NCBI GenBank assembly: GCA_028278525.1
Contig: JANQEE010000069.1
Location: 150,611 to 214,610, forward strand
Direction: 5' to 3'
Length of the DNA stretch: 64,000 nucleotides
Origin: Minwuiaceae bacterium
GTDB lineage: Bacteria; Pseudomonadota; Alphaproteobacteria; Minwuiales; Minwuiaceae
In this document: positions 1 through 8,059 of the stretch, piece by piece
How the letters are laid out: the number at the start of each line of letters is the position of its first letter
Numbering within the stretch: the first letter of the stretch is position 1
Position numbers and translations under genes: made by a program
Notes under the pieces: generated by a model
Seen by the model: the letters and a program-made list of their open reading frames with translations, nothing else
Databases searched by the model: none
Told to the model about the DNA's origin: nothing

Positions 1-223
1 GATAAAAAGTCGTCACGATGTTCGCGAGATCTCTATCCGTATAAGACCAAATCGACTACAGACATAGCACCTGAGGGACGTCCGATTGTTGACCTAGGTC
101 AATTCGGCAGGGGAATGGCACCGGCATGGGCAGCATGGTGGGCCAGGCGAACGGCGGGGATTTCCCGATCCGACGGCGGCAAGCTATGCTCTCACAATCG
201 TTGGGCAATCGTGAGCGGGACAG
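1..223. other. Left-edge non-coding stretch
   Basis: No convincing gene lies here. It holds the upstream region of the SDR gene that begins at 224, and the potential reading frames lack family resemblance. A weak purine-rich stretch (gagcggga, about 211-218) precedes the ATG at 224. Confidence 0.5.
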
Positions 224-925
224 ATGGGCGGCAGAGTTTGCGTTGTAGCCGGCACCGGGCCGGGCACCGGCATCGCGTGCGCCAGACGGTTCGCAGCCGG
301 CGGCTACCGGGTCGCCATGCTGGCGCGCACCAGCGAACGGCTCGCCGCCTGGGAGGCGGAGATCCCGAACAGCAAAGGCTACGCGGTTGATGTCCGGGAG
401 CCGGATAGCATCGAGGCCGCAGTCGCTGAGATCCGCGCCGAGATCGGCGAGCCGGAGATATTGGTCTACAACGCGGTCGCCGCCCATTTCGCCGAGTTCG
501 ACAAGATCGACCCGGCGAAGCTGGAGAACGCCTTCAAGGTCAACACGATGGGCCTGCTGCACATGGCGCGGGCCGTGACGCCGGCCATGGTCGAAGCCGG
601 GCACGGCGCGGTTATCGTCACAGGCAATACGGCGGCGCGGCGCGGCAAGCCGGCCTTTGCCGGCTTCGCCCCGAGCAAGGCGGCACAGCGGATCCTGGCG
701 GAATCGATGGCGCGAACGCTGGGCCCAAAGGGCGTCCACGTTGCCTATCTGATCATCGACGCCGTGATCGACGTGCCCTGGGCACGGGAGCGCTATGCCG
801 ACCGGCCCGACGATTTCTTCGCCAGACCGGACGGCATTGCCGCCGCCGTCTGGGACCTGGCACATCAGGACCGCTCCGCCTGGGCCTTCGACATGGAGAT
901 CCGGCCGTTCGGTGAGAATTGGTGA
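224..925 (+). CDS. SDR-fold protein, Tyr-less subgroup (SDR_c10-like)
   Basis: A 233-residue protein with a short-chain dehydrogenase/reductase Rossmann fold. The N-terminal Gly-rich turn GTGPGTG (about residues 10-16) is the dinucleotide site, followed by the DV pair and the central N107 helix region. Where classical SDRs carry YxxxK, this protein has Phe148-x3-Lys152 (FAPSK), and the NNAG motif is reduced to YNAV. This matches the described SDR subgroup in which Phe replaces the catalytic Tyr while the Lys is kept. A redox role cannot be assumed; it may bind a nucleotide or use another mechanism. The start is the ATG after gagcggga. It converges with the MarR gene and looks monocistronic. 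Confidence 0.8.
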   Translation: MGGRVCVVAGTGPGTGIACARRFAAGGYRVAMLARTSERLAAWEAEIPNSKGYAVDVREPDSIEAAVAEIRAEIGEPEILVYNAVAAHFAEFDKIDPAKLENAFKVNTMGLLHMARAVTPAMVEAGHGAVIVTGNTAARRGKPAFAGFAPSKAAQRILAESMARTLGPKGVHVAYLIIDAVIDVPWARERYADRPDDFFARPDGIAAAVWDLAHQDRSAWAFDMEIRPFGENW

Positions 926-971
926 GGGTTCGTTCGGTTCCGGGCGGCGAGGCGACGGGACCTCTGAATCG

Positions 972-1460
972 TTAGTCGTTGGTCGTCTGGGCCGCCGAGA
1001 TGGTTTCGCCGAGATTGGCCCGCAACGCCGACCAGGTTTTCGATCCCAGCTCTCTTACCATAAAATCCTGGGCATCTTGCCAAAATGGCAAGGATTGTTT
1101 GACCGCGTCGCGTCCCTGTTCGGTTATTTCGACGATCCGTGTGCGCCGATCGTCGCCAGCCCGCACCGTAACCAGGCCTTCCCGCTCAACCAGCTTCAGG
1201 TTGCGGGTCAGCGTGGTCCGGTCCATGACCATGTAGTCGGCCAAGGTCCGGATCGGCATCGGGCCCTTGCCGACGAGCATCGCCAACAATGAAAACTGCG
1301 TGGTCCGAAGACCGCCAGGCCGGAGGAATTCGTCGTAGACCTGCGTCACCGCGCGGCTTGCCTTGCGCAGGTTGAAGCACATACAGCCGTCCACCGTGAT
1401 CCGACTGCGCAATATTGATTGGAGATCCTGCTCGTCGCTCATAATTAGGTTTATATGCAC
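972..1460 (-). CDS. MarR-family transcriptional regulator
   Basis: A 162-residue winged-helix regulator of the MarR type. The N-terminal dimerisation helix is followed by the core helix-turn-helix (about residues 60-110: LAMLVGKGPMPIRTLAD then MDRTTLTRNL) and a wing containing the family signature DDRRTR (about 113-118) before the C-terminal helices. Such proteins usually bind palindromic operators as dimers and release them on binding small phenolic or lipophilic ligands. It lies tail to tail with the SDR gene and back to back with the intergenic DNA before the FNR-type gene, so its target is not evident. There are no cysteines in the usual redox-sensing positions apart from an N-terminal pair near residues 26-28. 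Confidence 0.85.
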   Translation of the reverse strand: MHINLIMSDEQDLQSILRSRITVDGCMCFNLRKASRAVTQVYDEFLRPGGLRTTQFSLLAMLVGKGPMPIRTLADYMVMDRTTLTRNLKLVEREGLVTVRAGDDRRTRIVEITEQGRDAVKQSLPFWQDAQDFMVRELGSKTWSALRANLGETISAAQTTND

Positions 1461-1530
1461 ATAGTGGCAGCGCAGTCAACGCGGCGGCGATGGCCGAAAT
1501 GCCAGCGGACGAAGGCGTCGCAACAACCCG

Positions 1531-2283
1531 TCAAAGGTCGCCGGCGACACCCTCCAACCCCGGTCGATCCTGTATTTGAATGTAATTGCCGTCGCGCAAC
1601 GCGATCAGTCCGGCGGATTTGAGCTTGGTCACGCCGCGGCTGACCGTTTCCACGGTCAGGCCCAGGTAATCGCCAATATCAGCGCGGCTCATCGGGAGAT
1701 GTATCAGGCTAACGGGATCGCCCTGCCCGGCCAGGCGATCCGCGAGATGCAGCAGGAACGAGGCCAACCTCTCCTGTGCCGTCTTGCGGCCGAGCAACAG
1801 CATCTGTGTCTGCGCACTTGCCAGTTCGGTAAAGGCCAGGTTGAGCAGCCGGCTGGCCAGTTTCGGCATTTCCGGCAGCAGGCCTTCGATCTTGGTCCGC
1901 GGCAACCGGCAAAGCCGGCTTGGCATCAGCGCCTCCGCCGTGAACTGGTACTCCTCGTTAAAGGCCAGGCCGAGAAAGTCCCCGGCGAAAAGGAAGCCCG
2001 TGATCTGCCGCCGGCCGTCCGGCAGCAGCTTGTAAAGCTTCAATGCCCCGGCAATAAGGACATAAAGGCTATCCGCGTCGTCGCCTTCGAAGAAGACGGT
2101 CCGGCCCACGTCCAGATCCGAGGGCCGCGCAAGACCGCTGAGCTGCTCCAGCTCGGAGTCGTCGAGAACGGCACAAATCGCCCGATCGCGCACGGCACAG
2201 GCCGCACACGGGTTCGAGCCCGGCAGTTTCGCCGCCGGGTGCGGCAGAGTCACCCTCGGTCCCGTCGGATGCGCGTCTTTCAT
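1531..2283 (-). CDS. fnr: FNR-type Crp/Fnr-family regulator (probable oxygen sensor)
   Basis: A 250-residue Crp/Fnr regulator. Four cysteines fit an oxygen-labile [4Fe-4S] cluster: C26, C29 and C37 at the N terminus (C-x2-C-x7-C) plus C125 in the beta-roll domain. The cyclic-nucleotide-like domain spans about residues 45-160 and the dimer helix about 150-175. The winged helix lies at about 200-235, with E-T-V-S-R in the recognition helix, the E-xx-SR arrangement that reads TTGAT half-sites in FNR. Under low oxygen it should activate or repress genes with TTGAT-N4-ATCAA boxes. One such box lies 30 bp upstream of its own start (2313-2326), suggesting autoregulation. Other matching boxes lie at ccoN and the DUF2189 gene. 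A FixK-type role without the cluster is less likely given the four Cys. Confidence 0.9.
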   Translation of the reverse strand: MKDAHPTGPRVTLPHPAAKLPGSNPCAACAVRDRAICAVLDDSELEQLSGLARPSDLDVGRTVFFEGDDADSLYVLIAGALKLYKLLPDGRRQITGFLFAGDFLGLAFNEEYQFTAEALMPSRLCRLPRTKIEGLLPEMPKLASRLLNLAFTELASAQTQMLLLGRKTAQERLASFLLHLADRLAGQGDPVSLIHLPMSRADIGDYLGLTVETVSRGVTKLKSAGLIALRDGNYIQIQDRPGLEGVAGDL

Positions 2284-2312
2284 AGCCTCAGAATACCAAC
2301 TTCATGGCCGAT

Positions 2313-2326
2313 TTGACATAGATCAA
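2313..2326. promoter_or_regulatory. FNR box between fnr-like gene and 2387 gene
   Basis: TTGAC-ATAG-ATCAA matches the FNR/FixK consensus TTGAT-N4-ATCAA at nine of ten half-site positions. Its centre is 36 bp from the fnr-like ATG, too close for class II activation of that gene, which favours autorepression. For the rightward gene at 2387, a centre at -41.5 would put transcription start near 2361, leaving room for a short leader. Confidence 0.75.
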
Positions 2327-2386
2327 TAGCGAAAACACTCGCGAGGCCAGAATAGCACCCATGCATCAATCGCAACCCGCTCCTCG

Positions 2387-2908
2387 ATGTCACACGTGAC
2401 CGTAACCGACCCGGAAGCCGCGGGCGGGCTATCGGTCCTGCCCTTGCAGCGGGACCAGATCGCCATGGTCTATCCGCTGATCCAAATCCTGAAGCCGGAC
2501 ATCAGCCTGGAGCGGTGGATAGCCTATGCGCGGACGCTGATCCACGCCCGTCAGACCGGCGTTACCGGCGCGAAGATCGCGGTGAACCACGCGGGCCATA
2601 TTTTCGGCATGTTTACCTGGCGCCAGGAAGACGATCTCAACCATGGGCGCCGCCTATCGGTCGAGAACTTCGTCGCGATGGAGGTGGTCGGCCTGCCGAT
2701 TATCGGCGCGGCGATGGTGGCGGAAATGAAACGCCAGGCCGCCCGGCAACGCTGCGCCACCGTCCGCGCGGCACTGCCGAGCAGGGTTGCCGCCGACAGG
2801 CTGGGCGCCCTGACAAAAGCGGCGCTGTTCGACGACGCGGGGCCGGTCATCGAACGCGAGCAGGTCTACAGCCTGATGGTTGGACAGGCCGAGCCGAAAA
2901 CGAGCTGA
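2387..2908 (+). CDS. Unknown protein, possible GNAT-like fold
   Basis: A 173-residue soluble protein that I do not recognise. An N-terminal helix rich in charged residues is followed by an alternating strand pattern (AKIAVNHAGHIFGMFTWRQ, then LSVENFVAMEVVG) and a long basic helix (VAEMKRQAARQRC), reminiscent of the beta2-beta4 plus helix region of GNAT acetyltransferases. The usual Q/RxxGxG/A acetyl-CoA loop is not clear. An FNR box lies about 67 bp upstream, so it may be expressed under low oxygen. Its stop abuts the stop of the convergent gene at 2909. Function is unassigned. Confidence 0.6.
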   Translation: MSHVTVTDPEAAGGLSVLPLQRDQIAMVYPLIQILKPDISLERWIAYARTLIHARQTGVTGAKIAVNHAGHIFGMFTWRQEDDLNHGRRLSVENFVAMEVVGLPIIGAAMVAEMKRQAARQRCATVRAALPSRVAADRLGALTKAALFDDAGPVIEREQVYSLMVGQAEPKTS

Positions 2909-3478
2909 TTACTCGTCCAGCCCCAAAGACAGGACCGCATCCGCGAACGCCGGCTGGCCGGCCTTCCGAGATATCGAAGCCAAATCGCGCAAGGCTTGTT
3001 CGGCGCTGATGGGCTGGAACCAATCGATAGACCGGTCGCTGGACAGACGCAGCCGGCCGTCCGGATCGCGACGATAGACCCGTTCGCGCGCCAAGGTGAC
3101 ACGCAGAAAGCGCCGGTAGCGTTTAACAGCGCGCGCCGGGGGCTGGTAGGCGAAGGCAATCACCTTGCCGTCCGCCTCGCCATGGTAGTCCGACGGCAGG
3201 TCGTCGATCCCACCCGGCCGAAGGAGTCGCGTCACCGGGCCGGCCAGATAATGCGTGTAAGTCAGCACACCGTCCCGCTTTCCGACATCGCCGAGGCCAA
3301 CGCATTGCAGACCGATCAGCGGCATGTTGCGGCACAGCCTGAGCGCGGCTTCCGGCGCATCGAGAAACAGCCCCTCCACGAAAGCCTTGTCCCCGGCGGA
3401 TGCCGCCGGCGCAAACACGAAGGCGGCCGCCAGGAAAACCAGCCGCGCCGCGACGCCTCTCTCAGTTCGCAAGGCCAT
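2909..3478 (-). CDS. Unknown secreted or periplasmic protein
   Basis: A 189-residue protein with a Sec-type signal peptide: a basic N terminus (RTERGVAAR), a hydrophobic core (LVFLAAAFVFAPA) and an Ala-Ser-Ala cleavage site near residue 28. The mature part is basic and has two Cys (around LRLCRN and LQCVG) that could pair. I do not recognise a family. The ATG at 3478 overlaps the end of the DUF993 gene by 17 bp, so it is probably translated from the same transcript. A longer reading frame starting further upstream would add a Pro/Trp-rich segment before the signal peptide and is less likely. Confidence 0.6.
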   Translation of the reverse strand: MALRTERGVAARLVFLAAAFVFAPAASAGDKAFVEGLFLDAPEAALRLCRNMPLIGLQCVGLGDVGKRDGVLTYTHYLAGPVTRLLRPGGIDDLPSDYHGEADGKVIAFAYQPPARAVKRYRRFLRVTLARERVYRRDPDGRLRLSSDRSIDWFQPISAEQALRDLASISRKAGQPAFADAVLSLGLDE

Positions 3479-4625
3479 GCACGGCCAGCACGCGCTGCAT
3501 CCGGGCAGCCGCCAAATCGGGATCGGCCAAAAGCCCGGCGGCATCGCTCAAGCGAAACAGTTCGGCCAAATGCAACAGAGAGCGGGCACTCTGCTGCCCG
3601 CCGACCATGACGAAATGGTCCTGCAGCCCGTTGAGGTAGGCCATGAAGACCACGCCGGTTTTGTAGAAGCGCGTCGGCGCCTTGAATACGTGACGGGACA
3701 GCGGAACCGTCGGCTCCATGATCTCGTCATAGGCAACGCGGTCATCCCGACCGAGGGCGCCGAGGGCAGCCGCAGCAGCCGGCGCAATGCAGTCGAAGAT
3801 ACCGAGCAGCGCGTCGGAATGGCCTTCCGTATCGCCGGCAATCAGTTCCGGGTAATTGAAGTCGTCGCCGGAATACATGCGCACGCCCGCGGGCAGACGG
3901 CGGCGCATCGCGATCTCTTTATGCTTGTCGAGCAGCGAAATCTTGATCCCGTCGATCTTGCCGGCATGGTCTTCGACAACGCCGAGGCATGTTTCCATGG
4001 CAACGGCGTGATCGTCGGAGCCCCAGTAGCCCGCCAGAGCCGGATCGAACATCTCGCCCAGCCAATGGATGATGACCGGCTCCGACACCTGTCCCAGAAT
4101 GCGGCCATATACGGCGGCATAGTCTTCCGGGCCGCGCGCCGAGGCGGCCAACGCCCGGCTGGCCATCAGGATCACCCGGCCGCCGAGGCCTTCGACGAAA
4201 CCGACCTGTTCTTCGTAAGCCGCGACAATGTCATCGAGGCCGAGGGCCGCGGCCGGCTGCAGGTGGTCGGTGCCGGCGCCGCTGAACACAACCGCGCCGG
4301 GGAAATCCCGCGCCGCCGCCACGCTTCGGGTTATAAGTTCCCGCGAGACCGGCCAATCCAAACCCATGCCGCGCTGGGCGGTATCCATCGCCTCGGCCAC
4401 GCCGAGGCCGAGGCCCCAGAGATGGCGGCGGAACGCCATCGTCGCGTCCCAATCGATCGCCGGCTCCAGCCACGGATCGTGGTCGGCCAGAGGATCGGCG
4501 ACTACATGGGCGGCAGCGAAGGCAACTCGGTTATAAGGCGGCGACGCCGCCGGCCAAACCTTTGGATCCCCGGTCCGGTAAGCCTCGAGCCGGCCATTGC
4601 CGACAGGCAGGCGGATCGTCGGCAC
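3462..4625 (-). CDS. DUF993 dihydrodipicolinate synthase-like TIM-barrel protein
   Basis: A 387-residue protein resembling the DUF993 family, which has a dihydrodipicolinate synthase/aldolase-like (beta/alpha)8 barrel. An internal lysine in the stretch G-I-K-I-S-L-L (about residue 215) sits where Schiff-base lysines of DapA-type aldolases lie, which suggests aldolase or lyase chemistry on a sugar-derived keto acid; this is inference. The start is a GTG at 4625, two bases after the TGA of the upstream Gfo/Idh/MocA gene, so the two are translationally coupled. Such pairs look like parts of a sugar or inositol-like degradation route. The antisense strand carries long spurious frames because of high GC. 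Confidence 0.8.
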   Translation of the reverse strand: MPTIRLPVGNGRLEAYRTGDPKVWPAASPPYNRVAFAAAHVVADPLADHDPWLEPAIDWDATMAFRRHLWGLGLGVAEAMDTAQRGMGLDWPVSRELITRSVAAARDFPGAVVFSGAGTDHLQPAAALGLDDIVAAYEEQVGFVEGLGGRVILMASRALAASARGPEDYAAVYGRILGQVSEPVIIHWLGEMFDPALAGYWGSDDHAVAMETCLGVVEDHAGKIDGIKISLLDKHKEIAMRRRLPAGVRMYSGDDFNYPELIAGDTEGHSDALLGIFDCIAPAAAAALGALGRDDRVAYDEIMEPTVPLSRHVFKAPTRFYKTGVVFMAYLNGLQDHFVMVGGQQSARSLLHLAELFRLSDAAGLLADPDLAAARMQRVLAVHGLAN

Positions 4626-4627
4626 GG

Positions 4628-5779
4628 TCAGGGCTCCAGATCGGGCAGGTCGATCCAGCGCCGCTCCGCCCAGCTCTTCAAGCCGGCCTCGGCCAGTTGC
4701 ACGCCTTTTGCGCCTTCCACCAGGGACCAGGGGAACGGCTCGCCGGCGGTCACATGGCGGATGAAGGCCTCCCATTGCAGGCGGAAGGCATTGGCCGGCG
4801 GCTGATTGTCCGGCACATCCTGCCAGGTATCGAAGAAATCGATCGGCTGCGGCTGGTCGGGGCTCCAGACCGGCCGTGGCGTGTTGACCCGCGATTGGGT
4901 GACGCAGCGGGTCAGGCCGGCGACCGCCGAGCCGTGGGTGCCGTCGACATGGAACGTCACCAGGTCGTCGCGGCGCACCCGGCTGCACCAGGAGCTGTTG
5001 ACCTGGGCCACCACACCGCCTTCCAGTTCGAAGGTCGCATAAGCCGCATCGTCGGCATCGGCGTCGTAAGGCTCGCCCTTCTCGTCCCACCGCCGGGGGA
5101 TATGCACCGCGCCGCGGCAGGACACGCTGCGTACCGGCGCCACAATGTTGTCCAGCACATAACGCCAGTGGGCCAGCATATCCAGGATGATGCCGCCGCC
5201 ATCCGCCTTGCGGTAATTCCAGCTCGGCCGCTGGGCCGGCTGCCAGTCGCCTTCGAAGACCCAATAGCCGAATTCGCCGCGGACCGAGAGGATGCGGCCG
5301 AAAAACCCGGCATCCACAAGCATCCGCAGCTTGCGAAGGCCGGGCAGGAACAGCTTGTCCTGAACCACGCCGTGTCGGATGCCCGCGTTGGCCGCCTGGC
5401 GTGCCACATCGACAGCGTCCTCCAGCGACGCCGCGCTGGGCTTTTCGCAATAAATGTCTTTGCCGGCGGCGATGGCCCGGCGCAGCAGACCTGCCCGCAT
5501 CTGGGTCGTGCCGGAATCGAAAAATACCGTGTCTTCCGCGCTGTCCAGCGCGGCCTGAAGGTCCGTCGTCCAGCGCGAGAGACCGTGTTCCTCGGCCAGT
5601 CCGGCCAGCCTGTCGGCATTTCGGCCGACCAGGATCGGATCCGGCATAACGCGGTCGCCGCCGCCGATATCGACCCCGCCGTCGGCGCGGATGGCGGCGA
5701 TAGAGCGGGCAAGATGCTGGGTAGCGCCCATGCGCCCGGTGACCCCATGCATGATAATGCCGAGGCGTCTTACCGCCAT
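4628..5779 (-). CDS. Gfo/Idh/MocA-family oxidoreductase
   Basis: A 383-residue NAD(P)-dependent sugar or cyclitol dehydrogenase. The N-terminal Rossmann segment begins RRLGIIMHGVTGRMG. A characteristic E-K-P motif (YCEKPSA, about residue 118) carries the conserved Lys of the family. The C-terminal alpha/beta domain holds the substrate site (GGGIILDMLAHW with an Asp and His as expected). The ATG at 5779 is chosen because a clear gggagg ribosome site precedes it; an in-frame ATG 48 bp upstream would add a basic tail. It is followed directly by the DUF993 gene. The substrate is unknown. Confidence 0.85.
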   Translation of the reverse strand: MAVRRLGIIMHGVTGRMGATQHLARSIAAIRADGGVDIGGGDRVMPDPILVGRNADRLAGLAEEHGLSRWTTDLQAALDSAEDTVFFDSGTTQMRAGLLRRAIAAGKDIYCEKPSAASLEDAVDVARQAANAGIRHGVVQDKLFLPGLRKLRMLVDAGFFGRILSVRGEFGYWVFEGDWQPAQRPSWNYRKADGGGIILDMLAHWRYVLDNIVAPVRSVSCRGAVHIPRRWDEKGEPYDADADDAAYATFELEGGVVAQVNSSWCSRVRRDDLVTFHVDGTHGSAVAGLTRCVTQSRVNTPRPVWSPDQPQPIDFFDTWQDVPDNQPPANAFRLQWEAFIRHVTAGEPFPWSLVEGAKGVQLAEAGLKSWAERRWIDLPDLEP

Positions 5780-5883
5780 TATCCGCCCTCCCAAGCCACG
5801 CAGCGCGGCTTTGCGCGCCGGCTCCACGATCCCAGGAGGGCGGGATCAGGTCAAGGGCGCCCGGCCGCCGGGAGGCCTTGCAC

Positions 5884-5914
5884 AAAAAAAGCCCCGGCCG
5901 CGAACGGCCGGGGC
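5884..5914 (-). terminator. Rho-independent terminator of the leftward vWA/tad gene
   Basis: Read on the minus strand, a perfect 10-bp GC stem (5891-5900 with 5905-5914, loop ttcg) is followed by a run of seven T (5884-5890). It lies 30 bp after the stop of the vWA gene, so it ends that transcript before the MocA gene. Confidence 0.9.
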
Positions 5915-5944
5915 ATCGGTTTACAGGACTATGAAGAGCAAAGC

Positions 5945-7522
5945 CTACTCGGCAAGGCGGAGGTTACTCAGCTCGGTGCCGATCGCCTTGAAGGCGTCCT
6001 CCAGCTTGCCACCGGTTCCTGCATCGAAGTGATGGTCCGGCGTTGTGGCGCAAGCCTTGTAAAGATCTTTGGTCGGGCCGTTCGCCAGTTTAAAGGTGAT
6101 CGTATAGATCATGATTTCCTGGGCCTTCATGGCGTTGCACGTGTTGGTCAGGCGCCGATTGACCTCCGTCTGAACCTCATCGTAGGTGTTGATGCCGAGG
6201 CCAAGCCTCTCTTCGTTCCGGCGGCCATAGGCGGTGTAATCGGAGTTACTTCTGTGACTGTAAGGAACCCCGTGATGTTCCTTCCAGGGATCACCGGGAA
6301 GGCGAGAGCCCCAATCCCAGAGCTGATTGACGCCGTCGGTCAGGATCACCACGACCTTGTCCATCAGCGGATCGCCGTAGTCGATCGGAAGGTCGGGATC
6401 GCCCCATTTCCCTTTCCATTTGGGAGAAATCGTGCGCCAGCCCCAGACCAGGCCGAGGTTACCCAGGGTGCCGCCACGGGACCAGGAGAACATGTCGTTG
6501 ATGGCATCTACGACCTTGGTTTTCTCGGCCACCAGCGGCGTAATCGCGAGGCCGCAGCCGAGGTTCGGACCCGTGCCTACGTTGCCGGCCGAGCGGGCCT
6601 CGTTGATGGAACTCGGGACGGCGGGATTCCAATCATTGTCGCCTAAAAAGTCCGTCCCCTCACCGCCCCCATCGCGAAAGGGAGCGATCTCGTCGACAAA
6701 GCTGCCGTCCTCGAAGTCTTCGCCCGCGAAATTCTCGACCAGGGTCGATCGCCAGAAATAAGGTGTCCAGCCATCAACACCAGGACCCTTGGGATCGTCC
6801 GTCTGATCACCATTATCGGTAAGGCGGGCCTCGACGCAGCCCTTCCAATCCACCGGGTCATAAATCGTCATATTCCAGCCGGTCGGCCAGTCGAGCCAGT
6901 CGGCGTTGTTGTTGCCGATGTTGACGCTCGCCGTATAGGGCACCAGGCTGACCCAGAAGTTCGGGACCGTCTCGCGGCCAGCGTAGAGAATATCGACCAT
7001 TTCCTTGGCCGCATCCTTCATCTGCCGCATTTTAGTGGTACCCATCGAACCGGTGTTGTCCATCACCAGGGCCAGTTCGATACCGCGCACCGCGCGCTTG
7101 ACCACGGTTCGGGCGCTGACCTTGATCTCCTTGACGCCGAGGGCCCGCATGAACGAGGTCGGAATCGAGGCAGTCGCCCGCAGCTCCAGCTTATCGTTCA
7201 GGCTACCAATCTTCTCGACCCGCCATTCGGTGATGGTCGCGCCCATGAAATCCGGCGGAAAGTTCGCATCGCGGAACCGCTTGGCGTCGTTGACCATATC
7301 GGTGTCGTCGAAGATGACCTTCGCGGCCGCGAGACCGGCGGCATCGACGGCCTGGCTAAGACGCGCCTTGACCATGTAGCCGCGGGCCGCGTCCGTCGCG
7401 AGAGCAAGAACCGCGACCAAGGGCAGAACCCCGGCAGCAAGGAAAACAGCGACGGCACCGCGGCGATCGCGGGCAAACCGTCGAAAGGAATTCAATATTC
7501 CCGACCTGTTGAAATGCGTCAT
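5945..7522 (-). CDS. Tad-type pilus assembly protein with vWA domain (TadG-like)
   Basis: A 525-residue membrane-anchored protein. The N terminus has a basic stretch ending in a prepilin-like Gly (RDRRG, then AVAVFLAAG) and one hydrophobic helix (about residues 22-45), matching the TadE/TadG-like Tad domain, but the +5 residue is Phe rather than Glu. A von Willebrand A domain follows, with the MIDAS motif DNTGSMG near residue 155 and a second Asp motif ILTDGVNQL near 400. Such TadG-like proteins are thought to anchor or regulate the Flp pilus at the envelope. It is transcribed away from flp across an AT-rich region and ends at a strong terminator. The ATG at 7522 is chosen; ATGs at 7537 and 7540 are in frame. 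Confidence 0.88.
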   Translation of the reverse strand: MTHFNRSGILNSFRRFARDRRGAVAVFLAAGVLPLVAVLALATDAARGYMVKARLSQAVDAAGLAAAKVIFDDTDMVNDAKRFRDANFPPDFMGATITEWRVEKIGSLNDKLELRATASIPTSFMRALGVKEIKVSARTVVKRAVRGIELALVMDNTGSMGTTKMRQMKDAAKEMVDILYAGRETVPNFWVSLVPYTASVNIGNNNADWLDWPTGWNMTIYDPVDWKGCVEARLTDNGDQTDDPKGPGVDGWTPYFWRSTLVENFAGEDFEDGSFVDEIAPFRDGGGEGTDFLGDNDWNPAVPSSINEARSAGNVGTGPNLGCGLAITPLVAEKTKVVDAINDMFSWSRGGTLGNLGLVWGWRTISPKWKGKWGDPDLPIDYGDPLMDKVVVILTDGVNQLWDWGSRLPGDPWKEHHGVPYSHRSNSDYTAYGRRNEERLGLGINTYDEVQTEVNRRLTNTCNAMKAQEIMIYTITFKLANGPTKDLYKACATTPDHHFDAGTGGKLEDAFKAIGTELSNLRLAE

Positions 7523-7869
7523 TTTGCACCGCCGCATCATTTATTCGAATTTGCAGCGCCGATACTAAGCGGCAGGTGTAAACGTTTCTTTAATATTTAC
7601 CATTTCGGTAAACTTTTACGTAAATGTTTGCGAGTACTATCCAAGACCGAAATCGAGCGAAAGGCCCCAGGCACTCAAGCCGTGAATAAAGAAGTAATTC
7701 AAATTTCAATATTCAGCGTAATTATATAAAATTTGATCGTTTTTTTATTTAGATTGTTAAAGTAAATAGACTAATTTCTGCTGACTAAACAAACTTAGAC
7801 GTAACGTTTCTTTAACCTCCACCTATCAATATTGCGCATGGTTTTTCCGTAGACAGGAGGGCAAAAGCC
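7523..7869. promoter_or_regulatory. AT-rich divergent control region of the tad locus
   Basis: About 350 bp without a gene, strikingly AT-rich compared with the rest of the window. It separates the leftward vWA gene from flp. It holds a 13-bp direct repeat AACGTTTCTTTAA (7581-7593 and 7803-7815), an inverted repeat TTTACC-N5-GGTAAA (7596-7612), several further GTAAA motifs (7578, 7608, 7620, 7762) and a TATATAAA element (7723-7730). These are probably promoters and operator sites for the pilus genes; no regulator can be named. Confidence 0.65.
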
Positions 7870-8049
7870 ATGAAGACCACGCTTAGCTCGTTCTTCAAGG
7901 ACGAGTCCGGCGCCACGGCGATCGAATACGGTCTGATCGCGGCGCTCGTGTCCGTTGCGGCAATCGCCGCTCTGGGCAGCTTGGGTAACTCGCTCGGCAT
8001 CATGTTCAACAGTGTCGCCGGCGAGTTGTCGAACGCAGTGAGCCCCTAA
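7870..8049 (+). CDS. flp: Flp-type major pilin prepilin
   Basis: A 59-residue Flp/Fap prepilin. A short leader with two Lys (K2, K10) ends at Gly14, the expected processing site. The mature chain starts ATAIEYGLIAALVSVA, with the Flp hallmark Glu-Tyr at +5/+6 (E19, Y20), then a hydrophobic helix and a short Ser/Asn-rich tail. The mature pilin is therefore about 45 residues, typical for Flp. A strong aggagg site (7855-7860) precedes the ATG. It is the first gene of the rightward tad cluster and is followed by a strong hairpin, consistent with high expression relative to the downstream assembly genes. Confidence 0.93.
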   Translation: MKTTLSSFFKDESGATAIEYGLIAALVSVAAIAALGSLGNSLGIMFNSVAGELSNAVSP

Positions 8050-8059
8050 TCGGGTAAAT

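Noticed and set aside
3462..5885. An 807-codon minus-strand open frame
   Set aside because: Only its last 387 codons look like a protein family (DUF993). The upstream part is an Arg/Gly/Pro-rich shadow of the MocA-type gene in another frame.
4562..6646. A 694-codon plus-strand open frame
   Set aside because: It is antisense to the MocA and vWA genes, runs through the terminator at 5884-5914 and has low-complexity composition typical of high-GC shadow frames.
7715..7760. Terminator suggested by the T run near 7739
   Set aside because: No GC stem precedes the T run; it is part of the general AT-richness of the tad control region.
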